From Acidobacteriota bacterium (GTDB lineage Bacteria; Acidobacteriota; Terriglobia; Terriglobales; Acidobacteriaceae), in contig JABCZC010000045.1 of the NCBI GenBank assembly GCA_013289875.1, forward strand, positions 1 through 34,269: a stretch of DNA of 34,269 bases, read 5' to 3'. The stretch's first letter is position 1. Each line of letters begins with the position of its first letter. Below the pieces are notes generated by a model. The model was not told the origin of the DNA. It was given only the letters and a program-made list of their open reading frames with translations, and did not search any database. Below, piece after piece: positions 23,273 through 31,316 of the stretch. The position numbers were made by a program, and so were the translations under genes.

Positions 23273-23491
23273 TCAGTTCTCCTTGGTAGCTAATGCACGC
23301 TGTGCTTCTAGATCGGAAGCCTCGTCCGCTTTCCAATGGTTGAGCAGTTCGAGGTCTGCCTGCATCTGGTCCTGATTTGCAACGTTCGCCGAGACCCCCC
23401 GGGCCCGGTGCAACTGCACACGATATGCCTCGGCGTAGGAATTCATCAACAACTCCAGTTTCCGTACAACCTGCTCGCTCCATTGAGACAA
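23273..23491 (-). CDS. Small helical protein in the fluoride operon
   Basis: A 72-aa protein starting MSQWSEQVVRKLELLMNSYAEAYRVQLHRARGVSANV and continuing NQDQMQADLELLNHWKADEASDLEAQRALA. It is predicted to be nearly all alpha-helical, charged, with no membrane segment. I do not recognise a family. It sits 59 bp after the antiporter and 1 base before crcB on the same strand, so it is almost certainly co-expressed with them under fluoride. Confidence 0.65.
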   Translation of the reverse strand: MSQWSEQVVRKLELLMNSYAEAYRVQLHRARGVSANVANQDQMQADLELLNHWKADEASDLEAQRALATKEN

Positions 23492-23550
23492 GGCAATGCC
23501 ATAAAGATTGATTCAAATCCGACAAAGACCGTGCTTCCCATAGTGACACC

Positions 23551-24762
23551 CTATGCCTCGTCCGTGGCGACGGGCCGCTGCGGCGAGGGCTCTGGATTTC
23601 TGCCCGCTGACCCATGCGCGAGAAGATGCCGGGGAAGGAAGAACGTGTTCGCGATCATAGTCGGAATCACGGCGCTGGCAATGACCGTGCCCACCAGGAA
23701 CGAATACTGAGCCTGGGTGATGATCTGATGGTTCAGGCCGAACAACGCTGAGATGGTGCCAAACGTGAGGCCCGTCGACATCATGAGCGTGTAGTATGTT
23801 CCGGCCGAGCCGTCGTAACGATGCACTCGCACAGCAGGAAAGACAACCATGGCCTTAAACAGCATCTTCGCGACAAACAGAATCAGCAATGTGGCCGGGG
23901 CCGCGACCAGCGCCGGCACCGAGACGAATGACCCGGCGCGGATGAAATAGAACGGAGTCAGCAGCCCGAAGGTGAGGGTCCGCAATCGGCGAACGAGCGT
24001 ATGATCCTTGCCCACCGACCCTGCCAGCACCATCCCGATCATGTAGGCCGGCAGCACCGCTTCGCTTCCTGACCACACGGCTAGTCCGCCCATTGCAAAA
24101 AGCAGAAAGAGAATGTACTTGGCTTCGAGTTCCGAAACGCGCCCGCCGTATTTCCGGAAGAACCACGGCGTAAGAAATGGCAGAACTGCGAAAACGCCTG
24201 CGGAGATCGCCACAAATATCACCGTCCGGATCGTGAACGGCGAGAAGATCAGCCCCAGCGCAATCACCGTTCCGAGATCATTCACGAAGCACGCGGCGAG
24301 AATGGACTTGCCATACTCCGTGACATTGAAGCCGAGTTCCAGCATCACCGCATAAACAACTGCGACAGAAGTCGTCGAAAGAGCGACACCGCACAACCAG
24401 CTCGCGCGGAGATCCCAGCCGACCAGGTAGTGGCCGACGAACGTACAGCCCAGAAACGGACCGAAGAATCCCGCAAGTCCGATAATGCCCGCTTCCCGCC
24501 ACTTTGTCTTGAAAATGACCGGATCAAGTTCAGCGCCAGCGAGAAAAGTGAGTACAATGGCTCCGGTCCCCGCCAGAAAGGTGATCCACTGCGTACTACC
24601 GAGCAGGCCTCCGCGTGCAAGAAATGCGCCGATGATCAGTTGCGCCACCGTGCCCACTACTATTTCGGAAAGCGCCGTTGAGATTCTGAACCAGATCGCC
24701 AGCAACGTCGCAGCCAGAGCCAAACCTACCCAAAGCGCGGACAGCCCCCATGTGTTCGTCAT
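23551..24762 (-). CDS. Cation/proton antiporter (Na+/H+ exchanger family)
   Basis: A 403-aa polytopic membrane protein with about 12 helices. It opens MTNTWGLSALWVGLALAATLLAIWFRIS, and ALSEIVVGTVAQLIIGAFL is the first conserved helix region. The core GVALSTTSVAVVYAVMLELGFN and ILAACFVNDLGTVIALGLIFSPF carries an Asn-Asp pair at the ion site, the ND form usual in electroneutral exchangers. YMIGMVLAGSV, LLTPFYFIRAGSFVS and MSTGLTFGTISALFGL follow as in PF00999 transporters. ATG 24762 is chosen over TTG 24777. It is the first gene behind the fluoride riboswitch. Na+/H+ antiporters are among the known classes under this riboswitch, where they may offset proton and ion load during fluoride entry. 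Confidence 0.9.
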   Translation of the reverse strand: MTNTWGLSALWVGLALAATLLAIWFRISTALSEIVVGTVAQLIIGAFLARGGLLGSTQWITFLAGTGAIVLTFLAGAELDPVIFKTKWREAGIIGLAGFFGPFLGCTFVGHYLVGWDLRASWLCGVALSTTSVAVVYAVMLELGFNVTEYGKSILAACFVNDLGTVIALGLIFSPFTIRTVIFVAISAGVFAVLPFLTPWFFRKYGGRVSELEAKYILFLLFAMGGLAVWSGSEAVLPAYMIGMVLAGSVGKDHTLVRRLRTLTFGLLTPFYFIRAGSFVSVPALVAAPATLLILFVAKMLFKAMVVFPAVRVHRYDGSAGTYYTLMMSTGLTFGTISALFGLNHQIITQAQYSFLVGTVIASAVIPTMIANTFFLPRHLLAHGSAGRNPEPSPQRPVATDEA

Positions 24763-24803
24763 AGACGCGACCCCCAAATTGTCATTCAGGGATCCACTGC
24801 GAC

Positions 24804-24839
24804 ATGACTCCGCAAACAGGATTCCCTGTCAGGAGTCAT
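24804..24839 (-). promoter_or_regulatory. Expression-platform hairpin of the fluoride riboswitch
   Basis: On the (-) strand ATGACTCC (24839-24832) can pair perfectly with GGAGTCAT (24811-24804), with an inner stem ACAGG/CCTGT. The same ACTCC is the 3' strand of the aptamer pseudoknot, so the two structures exclude each other. No T-run follows, so the switch may act on translation, RNA stability or Rho access instead of an intrinsic terminator (inference). Confidence 0.65.
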
Positions 24840-24896
24840 CATCTGTCCGGCCCAGGCTTGGCAGGACAGCGGTTAAGGGTGAACTCCTTCACCGCA
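24826..24896 (-). ncRNA. Fluoride riboswitch (crcB motif) aptamer
   Basis: Read on the (-) strand, the RNA has GGTGAAGGAGTTCACC (24893-24878): a GGTG/CACC stem with GGAGT in its loop. Then come an AACC linker, a CTGTCC/GGACAG stem (24869-24864 with 24848-24843), and GATGATGACTCC (24843-24832). The loop GGAGT pairs with ACTCC, the pseudoknot of the crcB motif. The GAUGA..CUCC 3' part and the 16-nt hairpin match the spacing of known fluoride aptamers. It lies about 70 nt before the antiporter start in a crcB operon, exactly where this class is expected. Fluoride (with Mg2+) should turn the operon on. The remaining ~230 bases up to 25170 show nothing else beyond the promoter at 24908-24937. Confidence 0.9.
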
Positions 24897-24907
24897 ACAT
24901 TGCTACG

Positions 24908-24937
24908 TTTTTAAAACGGAAGGACCGCGGTTGTCAA
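24908..24937 (-). promoter_or_regulatory. Promoter of the fluoride operon
   Basis: On the (-) strand a perfect TTGACA (24937-24932) is followed after 17 bp by TTAAAA (24914-24909), or after 18 bp by TAAAAA. The predicted transcript start, about 24902, would fall a few bases before the riboswitch aptamer. The -35 box is strong, the -10 is poor. Confidence 0.55.
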
Positions 24938-25170
24938 CGCTTCGGCGTGGCGTCGCCGATCTTCACTCTGGCCGATTCGGGCTTCGACGGGCCACGACTT
25001 TCATTTGGTCGGCGTCGAAGTCTGGCGGATCGAAAGACCACTGTTGTGCTTCTGACTGGCTAAGATTGGGTCCTCAAAATCAAAATGCAATCCGTCTGTC
25101 GGTACTTCACTTGCGGATCTGACCGAAAGATAGCCTCCGCTCATAACCTCACAGCATTATTCTGTGATTC

Positions 25171-25452
25171 ATGGTGATTTGCCGAAGATGCTCTCTACCC
25201 CTGCAGCGGCAGCACCGCCACGGCTTTTTGCAAAGGTATGTTCTTAACCTTGTTGGCGTGTACCCGTGGCACTGCAAAGGCTGTCAAATCACCAGCTACA
25301 GGCGAGCGCGAACTACCGCTAAACTCGACCACGCGCGCGCTCAATTCGACGAAGATCAGAGGCTCAAGCGTATCGCGCAAAGGCATCCATCCCTGACACC
25401 GCGGACGCCGCGCATCATTGACGTGGGGCGGTTCGTCAAGGGTTCGGAGTAG
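25171..25452 (+). CDS. Small zinc-ribbon protein
   Basis: A 93-aa protein with ICRRCSLPLQRQHRHGFLQRYV, then VGVYPWHCKGCQ. The pairs Cys4/Cys7 and Cys35/Cys38 form a four-Cys zinc ribbon spaced as in the small CPRC...RR.RRG...L.GLYPFRC..C proteins common in Acidobacteriota. The basic C-terminal half (YRRARTTAKLDHARAQFDEDQRLKRIAQRH) is probably helical. The start at ATG 25171 has no clear Shine-Dalgarno. Function unknown, possibly nucleic-acid or protein binding. Confidence 0.55.
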   Translation: MVICRRCSLPLQRQHRHGFLQRYVLNLVGVYPWHCKGCQITSYRRARTTAKLDHARAQFDEDQRLKRIAQRHPSLTPRTPRIIDVGRFVKGSE

Positions 25453-25534
25453 CTCTCGTCGGAACCGCAGCTCCAGGAGTCAAACCTCCCAGTCTTCTGC
25501 CCTGTCTCACCTGTTGCAGTTTGGGGGATGGAAA

Positions 25535-25744
25535 CTACCTCGGCTGGCGAGCGCGGACGCGCCCCAGGGGTTTAAAGTTCAAATGCAAAGAGTGTGCGGT
25601 TACCGGCTCAGGATCGAGCCTCGAAGCCTGTGACGGAATTCCTGACATCCGTTGAAGCAATGACCCGGGCGCAACTTCATGCTCAACGATGATTCTGCGA
25701 AGCCTTGGATCATCCGGTCTGGTGATGCCGGTACTGTCTGGCAT
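25535..25744 (-). CDS. Small hypothetical protein
   Basis: A 69-aa frame (MPDSTGITRPDDPRLRRIIVE..., ending RVRARQPR) whose ATG 25744 has a strong AAGGAGAAG about 8 nt upstream, the main reason to keep it. Basic, no signal or membrane segment, no family recognised. It lies between the convergent zinc-ribbon and TonB-family genes. Confidence 0.35.
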   Translation of the reverse strand: MPDSTGITRPDDPRLRRIIVEHEVAPGSLLQRMSGIPSQASRLDPEPVTAHSLHLNFKPLGRVRARQPR

Positions 25745-25841
25745 GATTGCTTCTCCTTGCCACGACGCTATACCGCATTGGACCGGCAGCAACAACAAAT
25801 TATTGAGGGACGCTACACTAAAGTAATGTGTGCGAAGAAAT

Positions 25842-25865
25842 GGCCGACCCCTTTCAGAGTCAGCC
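25842..25865 (-). terminator. Weak terminator-like hairpin after the TonB-family gene
   Basis: On the (-) strand GGCTGAC and GTCGGCC can pair (7 bp with one G-U) around a 10-nt loop, 26 bases past the stop codon of the TonB-family gene, followed by ATTTCTT. The T-run is imperfect, so termination is only suggested. Confidence 0.3.
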
Positions 25866-25890
25866 GTTTCCTTAAGATCGCTGAAAAAGC

Positions 25891-27120
25891 CTAGTAGATG
25901 CGGAAGTTCACCTCGACGCTCAGGGGAACGGCCACTGGATGTCCCTGGTAGTACGCCGGTTTGAATTTGTACTGTTTGACGGCTTCGACAGCCTTCTCGT
26001 CCAGACCCATCCCAAGTGGCCGCACCACGTGGATATGCTGCGGATTGCCCTGCGCGTCGACGATCAGCGATACCAGGCAGATGCCCTGATACTTCGCCCG
26101 CCGCGCTTCATCGGAAAACTCGGGATCGACCGAGAAGATCAGCTGCGGAGCAGAGACGCCTCCGCCGGGGTGCATCAGGCCGCCGCCGTATCCGCCGCCT
26201 TCGCCCGGTCCGACTCCGCCGCCGTTGCCTGACCCGATGCCTCCGCCCCTGCCGCTGCCGAATCCCGAGCCCGAACCCGAACCCTGCGAGGCCAGAGCAA
26301 CCTGGCTTGACTGCGGAACACCGACATTGGGCATGTTAGGAGCGTCAGGCAGCTTGATCTGCTGTGGCATGACAATCGTTGGGTCGACCGCCAGCTTGGG
26401 GTGATCGTTGCGGACGATCTGCGGCGGCACGATCTGCGTCTTGGCCATCTTGGGCAGGTGGCCCTTGGAGGGTTCGATCAGCGAATGCTCGCCGCCACCA
26501 CCGCCGCCGCCCATGGACTGGTTCATCTTCATGGTCATGGGGATGAACGGCTTGACGTCGACTTGAGCCGTATTCATCTTTCTCTGGATCGCCCGCATGC
26601 GCCACTGCGAGTAGAAGAGGAGAATGAGGAGACCGATGACGAGAACGTGCGCAGTAATCGCGAGAGCGCTGGAGAGCGGACCACGCTTTACGGCTAATGG
26701 ATCTGCGACCGCAACGGGCTTAGAACTTAGTTCCAGCGGTGGGAGCTTTTTGGGGAAGAAGATGTCCTGAACGCTGGCGCCCAGGGTCTTCCATACCGGC
26801 TCTTGTTTTGTTGGATCCTCGACGGCCACCGGCGCGGAGGTGAGTTCTAGCGGCGGAAGCTGTTTGGGAGAGAAGCGGTCACGAAGGCCGGCTACAAGGG
26901 ATTTCCAGACTGACTCCTCTACTTCGAGGTCCTTGATTGCGACTGGCTTAGAACTTAACTGAAGCGGAGGCTGCTTCGAAGACGAAAAGGTGTCTCGCAA
27001 ATTGGATATGAGCGAGGACCACATGGAACTGTCGGTCTCGAGCAGAAGTTTGGGCTCTTCTTCCGCTGGCCGCGTTTTCTCTGGTTCCACTTCGGGAGGT
27101 GTCAAAAGCTGGTTTCCCAT
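25891..27120 (-). CDS. TonB-family energy-transducing protein with N-terminal repeats
   Basis: 409 aa. Three 38-residue repeats fill residues 29-142, each with a Trp (34, 72, 110), an L-R/Q-D-x-F helix and PPLxLxSxPVA. One membrane helix follows (about 152-171, ALAITAHVLVIGLLILLFYS), then a Gly-rich and Pro-rich periplasmic stalk (MGGGGGGGEH..., GSGSGSGFGSGRGGGIGSG) and a C-terminal TonB domain: FSVDPEFSDEARRAKYQGICLVSLIVDAQGNPQHIHV, then ALPLGMGLDEKAVEAVKQYKFKPA-type residues and VEVNFRIY at the end. It spans the inner membrane and should contact TonB-dependent outer-membrane receptors. The large cytoplasmic repeat region is unusual against classical TonB. No ExbB/ExbD genes are adjacent. 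It is divergent from ileS. Confidence 0.87.
   Translation of the reverse strand: MGNQLLTPPEVEPEKTRPAEEEPKLLLETDSSMWSSLISNLRDTFSSSKQPPLQLSSKPVAIKDLEVEESVWKSLVAGLRDRFSPKQLPPLELTSAPVAVEDPTKQEPVWKTLGASVQDIFFPKKLPPLELSSKPVAVADPLAVKRGPLSSALAITAHVLVIGLLILLFYSQWRMRAIQRKMNTAQVDVKPFIPMTMKMNQSMGGGGGGGEHSLIEPSKGHLPKMAKTQIVPPQIVRNDHPKLAVDPTIVMPQQIKLPDAPNMPNVGVPQSSQVALASQGSGSGSGFGSGRGGGIGSGNGGGVGPGEGGGYGGGLMHPGGGVSAPQLIFSVDPEFSDEARRAKYQGICLVSLIVDAQGNPQHIHVVRPLGMGLDEKAVEAVKQYKFKPAYYQGHPVAVPLSVEVNFRIY
26695..27036 (-). repeat. Three in-frame 114-bp (38-aa) repeats in the TonB-family gene
   Basis: Units cover residues 29-66, 67-104 and 105-142. Tryptophans at 34, 72 and 110 and PPL at 51, 89 and 127 keep an exact 38-residue period without gaps. 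Each unit ends SKPVA, SAPVA or SKPVA. The units have diverged in sequence, so the array is old and not a recent slippage product. Confidence 0.85.
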
Positions 27121-27369
27121 ATTGCTCTGCCGGAGACCCTGCTCACGGCTATCTCTCCATTATGGACGACTGCTGGCCCGCTTGTCTCGCATGGAACCGT
27201 ACGCACCTCGTTATTTTTGACGGGATGCGCGCGAATCAACAGAGGTAACGCAAACCCACTCGGGATAATAGACGGTCCAGTGAGCGCTAAGTTACGTGGG
27301 CAGGGGAAGATTTCCATGCAGCGGCTACAATAAAACATTGCCTGTTTCATGAGAACGATGGGAGAAACG

Positions 27370-30300
27370 ATGTCCGCACCACCTGACCCCAACACGCCGA
27401 CTGCGCGCGTGGCGGAGCCACCTGATCACAAAGCCGATCACAAAACCGACCTAAAGCCGGACCAGAAACTGGAACTCAAAGCGACCCTTACCCTTCCCGA
27501 GACGAAGTTCCCGATGAAGGCGAACCTGCCCCAGAATGAGCCGGTCAGGCTGAAGCAGTGGAAGGACTCCGGACTATACGAGCAGATTCGGGCGGCGCGC
27601 AAGGGCGCCGAGAAGTACATCCTGCACTACGGGCCCCCGTATGCCAACGGACCGATTCACCTGGGACATGCGCTGCAGAAGTGCATCAAGGACTTCATTC
27701 TTAAGTCGAAGACCATGGCCGGCTACGACGCGCCGCTGGTGCCGGGCTGGGACTGCCACGGGCTGCCCATCGAAATCAAGGTCGACGAAAAACTCGGCCG
27801 CAAAAAGCTGGAGATGCCGGTGCTCTCCGTGCTGCGCGCCTGCCGCGAATACGCGCAGAAATTTATCGACCTGCAGCGCAGTCAGTTTGTGCGCATGGGC
27901 ATCTTCGGGTACTGGGACAAGCCTTACCTCACGATGTCCAAGCCTTACGAGGCGCGGACCCTCGAAACCTTCTACGACTTCTTTGAGAAAGGCTTCGTAT
28001 ACAAGGGGCTGAAACCGGTCTACTGGTGCCTGCACGACCGCACCGCGCTGGCCGAAGCCGAAGTCGAATATGAGATGCACACCAGCCCGAGCGTCTATGT
28101 GCGCTACGCACTGACGAGCGATCCGGCGGCCATCGATCCCGCTCTGGCCGGAAAGCAAGTATCAACGATCATCTGGACGACGACTCCGTGGACGCTGCCC
28201 GCATCGCTGGCCGTGGCTTTTCATCCGGAGTTCGACTATATCGCGCTGCAACAGGGCAAGAGGGTCTACATCGTCGCCGACTCGGTTGCCGAATCGGTGC
28301 GCGTGGCCTGCAAGCTGGAAAACGCGCGGGAAATCGCGAAGTTCAGGGGCACAAAGATGGAGCGGGTGACCTTCCAGCATCCATTCCTCGATCGCAGCGT
28401 TTTGGGTGTGAATGCCGATTACGTGACCGCCGATCAGGGTACGGGCGCGGTACACACGGCTCCAGCACATGGCGCGGACGACTTCTACACCGGTACCCGC
28501 TACGGCCTCGACCAGACCTGCAATGTCGACAACGAAGGACGTATGCGCAACGGTCGCGCAGAGTGGGAAGGGTTTACCGTCTTCGAGGCAAACGAGCCGA
28601 TCATCCGGGTGCTGAGCGATCTCGACGCCCTGATGGGACGCGACGATATCTACCACTCCTATCCGCATTGCTGGCGCTGCCACAATCCGGTGATCTTCCG
28701 CGCGACCGAGCAGTGGTTCATCGGCATGGAGACTCCGCTGAAGACTCCGGACGACGCGGAAACCACATTCCGCCAGCGTGCCCTCGACGAGATCAAGCGC
28801 GTGAAGTGGGACCCGGCATGGGGCGAGGACCGCATCTGGAACATGATCGCGACCCGGCCCGACTGGTGCATCTCGCGGCAGCGCATCTGGGGGGTGCCGA
28901 TTGCTGTGTTTCTGTGCAACAAGTGTCATACGCCTCTGAACAATCCGGCGGTAAACCGGCGCGTGGTTGCTCTCTTTGAGCAGGAGGGCGCAGAGGCTTG
29001 GCACAAGCATTCCGTGGGAGAAATTCTGCCTGCCGGCACAACCTGCCATGCATGCGGATCTGCGCAGAACGACGGCTCGCTCGCGGCCTTTCGAAAGGAG
29101 ATGGACATCCTCGACGTGTGGTTCGATTCGGGGAGCAGCTGGAATGCGGTGCTGGTGGGCAATCCGGAGCTGTCCTTCCCTGCCGATCTCTACATCGAGG
29201 GCGGCGACCAGCATCGCGGCTGGTTCCACTCTTCTTTACTGTGTTCGGTCGCGTTGAAGGACATCGCGCCATACAAGACCGTCGCGACCGTCGGGTGGAC
29301 GCTCGATGAGCAGGGCCGCGCGTTTTCAAAGTCGCTGGGCAATGGCGTCGATCCCGTCGATATTGCTGACCGCCTTGGCGCAGAAGTGGTGCGCCTGTGG
29401 ACGGCAAGCGTGGATTTCCGCGAAGATGTCGCTGCCAGCGAAAACCTGATGCAGCGTGCGGCCGAGAACTATCGCAAACTGCGCAATACCTTCAAGTACC
29501 TGCTCGGCAATCTTCATGGCTTCGATCCGGCGCGAGATGCGGTGACGGACGACCAGTTGCTGCCGCTCGATCGCTACATGCTGGCGCGCACCCGCGAGCT
29601 GACCGAGAAGGTGCTGGCGTGGTACGAGCAGTTCGAGTTTCACCGGGTCTATCACGCGATCAACGAGTTCACGATTGTCGATCTTTCGGCGTTGTATCTC
29701 GATGTGCTCAAAGATCGCATGTACACCTTCGCTCCGGTGAGCATGGAGCGCAGGTCCGCGCAGACGGTGATCTGGAAGATCACGGAGGCGCTGGTGCGTC
29801 TGGTGGCTCCGATTCTGAGCTTCACGGCGGAAGAGGTCTGGGGCTATCTGCCGCAGGTGGCAGGTCGCGAGGCCAGCGTGCACTTGGCGGAGTTCTGGAA
29901 GCCGGAGGAGATTCTCAGGGAGTTAGATCAGGAGCTGATGGCTGAATGGCGATATCTTCTGCTTGAGGTTCGCGACCCTGTGCTGAAGGAAATTGAAGGG
30001 AAGCGCAAAGAGAAACAAGTCGGGAAGGCGCTTGAAGCAAAAGTTTCACTCCAATTTGTTGGAACTTCTGAGAACCTTGCAGTGCTGCAAAAGTATCAGG
30101 GTGCCCCTCTCGAAGAGCTGTTCAACGTTTCACAAGTGGAATTGTCTACGCATCGTCTGGAACAAGATTCCGGGTATATCTCTGTTCGTCAGGCATCGGA
30201 GGAGGGGGTTGACCTTTACGTAGACGTTGACGTCGCCGACGGTCAGAAATGCGAGCGCTGTTGGAGATACTACGCCGACGATGGCCCGCTGCATGTTCGC

Positions 30301-30405
30301 CAGTACGGCGCGTGGCCTAACGTCTGTGGGCGCTGTGCCAAAGCCCTCGATCTGATGGGCTACAAGTCGCTCGCGGAATCCGCGGAGAAGCAGGCGCACG
30401 CATGA
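27370..30405 (+). CDS. ileS: Isoleucyl-tRNA synthetase
   Basis: A 1011-aa class I synthetase that charges tRNA-Ile. The HIGH motif appears as GPPYANGPIHLGHAL and the KMSKS loop as GRAFSKSLGN. The editing domain lies between (TIIWTTTPWTLPASLAVAFHPEF, GTGAVHTAPAHGADDFYTG). WFDSGSSWNAVL and GGDQHRGWFHSSLL are IleS hallmarks. C-terminal CERCWRYY and VCGRCAKAL bind zinc. The N-terminus has an extra ~40 residues rich in Asp, Lys and Pro (PPDHKADHKTDLKPDQKLELK) before the normal start of homology. ATG 27370 is chosen for GGGAGA upstream; ATG 27349 is also in frame. The stop overlaps lspA (ATGA), a common ileS-lspA pairing. Confidence 0.97.
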   Translation: MSAPPDPNTPTARVAEPPDHKADHKTDLKPDQKLELKATLTLPETKFPMKANLPQNEPVRLKQWKDSGLYEQIRAARKGAEKYILHYGPPYANGPIHLGHALQKCIKDFILKSKTMAGYDAPLVPGWDCHGLPIEIKVDEKLGRKKLEMPVLSVLRACREYAQKFIDLQRSQFVRMGIFGYWDKPYLTMSKPYEARTLETFYDFFEKGFVYKGLKPVYWCLHDRTALAEAEVEYEMHTSPSVYVRYALTSDPAAIDPALAGKQVSTIIWTTTPWTLPASLAVAFHPEFDYIALQQGKRVYIVADSVAESVRVACKLENAREIAKFRGTKMERVTFQHPFLDRSVLGVNADYVTADQGTGAVHTAPAHGADDFYTGTRYGLDQTCNVDNEGRMRNGRAEWEGFTVFEANEPIIRVLSDLDALMGRDDIYHSYPHCWRCHNPVIFRATEQWFIGMETPLKTPDDAETTFRQRALDEIKRVKWDPAWGEDRIWNMIATRPDWCISRQRIWGVPIAVFLCNKCHTPLNNPAVNRRVVALFEQEGAEAWHKHSVGEILPAGTTCHACGSAQNDGSLAAFRKEMDILDVWFDSGSSWNAVLVGNPELSFPADLYIEGGDQHRGWFHSSLLCSVALKDIAPYKTVATVGWTLDEQGRAFSKSLGNGVDPVDIADRLGAEVVRLWTASVDFREDVAASENLMQRAAENYRKLRNTFKYLLGNLHGFDPARDAVTDDQLLPLDRYMLARTRELTEKVLAWYEQFEFHRVYHAINEFTIVDLSALYLDVLKDRMYTFAPVSMERRSAQTVIWKITEALVRLVAPILSFTAEEVWGYLPQVAGREASVHLAEFWKPEEILRELDQELMAEWRYLLLEVRDPVLKEIEGKRKEKQVGKALEAKVSLQFVGTSENLAVLQKYQGAPLEELFNVSQVELSTHRLEQDSGYISVRQASEEGVDLYVDVDVADGQKCERCWRYYADDGPLHVRQYGAWPNVCGRCAKALDLMGYKSLAESAEKQAHA

Positions 30406-30941
30406 GCAGGATTCGCGACTGGCGAAGCTGGCTGTTCGGCTTGTCCGCGCTGGTGATTGTGCTCGATCGGCTCACCAAGGACTGGGTCAGTAAGCACATT
30501 GCAGAAGGCGATGCCATCACCGTCATCCCCGGTGTCTTCCGCATCAGCCATGTGCTCAATTCCGGAGCTGCCTTCAGCATGTTCACGGATTCGCCCCATC
30601 CCGAGCGGACGCGCTGGCTGCTCACCGGCTTTTCACTGCTTGCCGCTATGGTGGTGCTGATAGTGCTGCTGCGCATCGGCCGCAGGTTCTCACTCACGGC
30701 TCTTTCGATGGCGCTGGTGCTCGGCGGAGCCCTCGGCAATGTGTGGGACCGCATCCGCTATGCGACCGTGGTGGATTTCCTCGAGGTCCACATCGTCCAC
30801 TACCATTGGCCCGACTTCAACATCGCCGACTCGGCCATCGTCATCGGCGGAATTCTGCTGCTGCTCGATTCGCTGCGGACAACGGCCCACACTACCAGCG
30901 CAGCAAAGACGGAAGCTTCGCAAGATACCTCTCGCGCGTGA
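30402..30941 (+). CDS. lspA: Lipoprotein signal peptidase (signal peptidase II)
   Basis: A 179-aa inner-membrane aspartic protease with four helices that removes signal peptides from prolipoproteins. Conserved parts are VIVLDRLTKDWV, the NSGAAFSMF box, GGALGNVWDRIRYATVVDFLEVH with the first catalytic Asp in VVDF, and FNIADSAIVIGGILLLLDS with the second Asp in NIADS. The ATG overlaps the ileS stop by 4 bases, so expression is coupled. Slightly long at the C-terminus (TTAHTTSAAKTEASQDTSRA tail), which is probably disordered. Confidence 0.96.
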   Translation: MSRIRDWRSWLFGLSALVIVLDRLTKDWVSKHIAEGDAITVIPGVFRISHVLNSGAAFSMFTDSPHPERTRWLLTGFSLLAAMVVLIVLLRIGRRFSLTALSMALVLGGALGNVWDRIRYATVVDFLEVHIVHYHWPDFNIADSAIVIGGILLLLDSLRTTAHTTSAAKTEASQDTSRA

Positions 30942-30948
30942 GCCAGGT

Positions 30949-31302
30949 ATGGAGATCGCAGATTTTCGGCGAATTGCCCTAAGCCTCGAAGGCGCGGAAG
31001 AGAGTTCGCACATGGGCTCACCGGATTTCCGCGTCGGCGGCAGAATCTTCGCCACCCTGGCCTCGCAGAGCGAGGGCTACGGCAACCTGATGATCACGCC
31101 GGAGCAGCAAGCCGCCTTCGTCGCCGATATGCCCGGTGTCTTTATACCTGTTAAGGGTGGGTGGGGCAGAATGGGCGCGACTCACATTCACCTGGCCCAT
31201 GTGAGCGAAGATGTGCTTCGGGGAGCTCTCCACACGGCGTGGGAGTTACGCCGCAAGGCCAACGAAAAGACGAAGAGCAAAAAGAAATCTTCCCGGAAAT
31301 AG
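30949..31302 (+). CDS. MmcQ/YjbR-family protein
   Basis: A 117-aa protein with the YjbR pattern: MEIADFRRIALSLEGAEESSHMGSPDFRVGGRIFATLA, then a GNLMITPEQQAAFVADMPGVFIPVKGGWGRMGATHIHL strand region and LRGALHTAWELRRKA. The fold resembles small DNA-binding domains, though the cellular role is not established. The C-terminal tail is strongly basic (KTKSKKKSSRK). It starts 7 bp after lspA and is likely in the same transcript. ATG 30949 is the first start that fits the family; GAGCCAGG upstream is a weak Shine-Dalgarno. Confidence 0.85.
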   Translation: MEIADFRRIALSLEGAEESSHMGSPDFRVGGRIFATLASQSEGYGNLMITPEQQAAFVADMPGVFIPVKGGWGRMGATHIHLAHVSEDVLRGALHTAWELRRKANEKTKSKKKSSRK

Positions 31303-31316
31303 TCTTGATCTCAACG

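Noticed and set aside
25679..25894. Forward 71-codon frame before the TonB-family stop
   Set aside because: No ribosome binding site or family resemblance, and it conflicts with the reverse small gene that has a strong Shine-Dalgarno.
27121..27369. Possible T-box leader before ileS
   Set aside because: I could not find the T-box consensus or a terminator hairpin; a GATAAT near 27265 lacks a matching -35 box.
28162..29229. 355-codon reverse frame inside ileS
   Set aside because: Antisense shadow; the forward frame encodes conserved IleS editing and catalytic regions.
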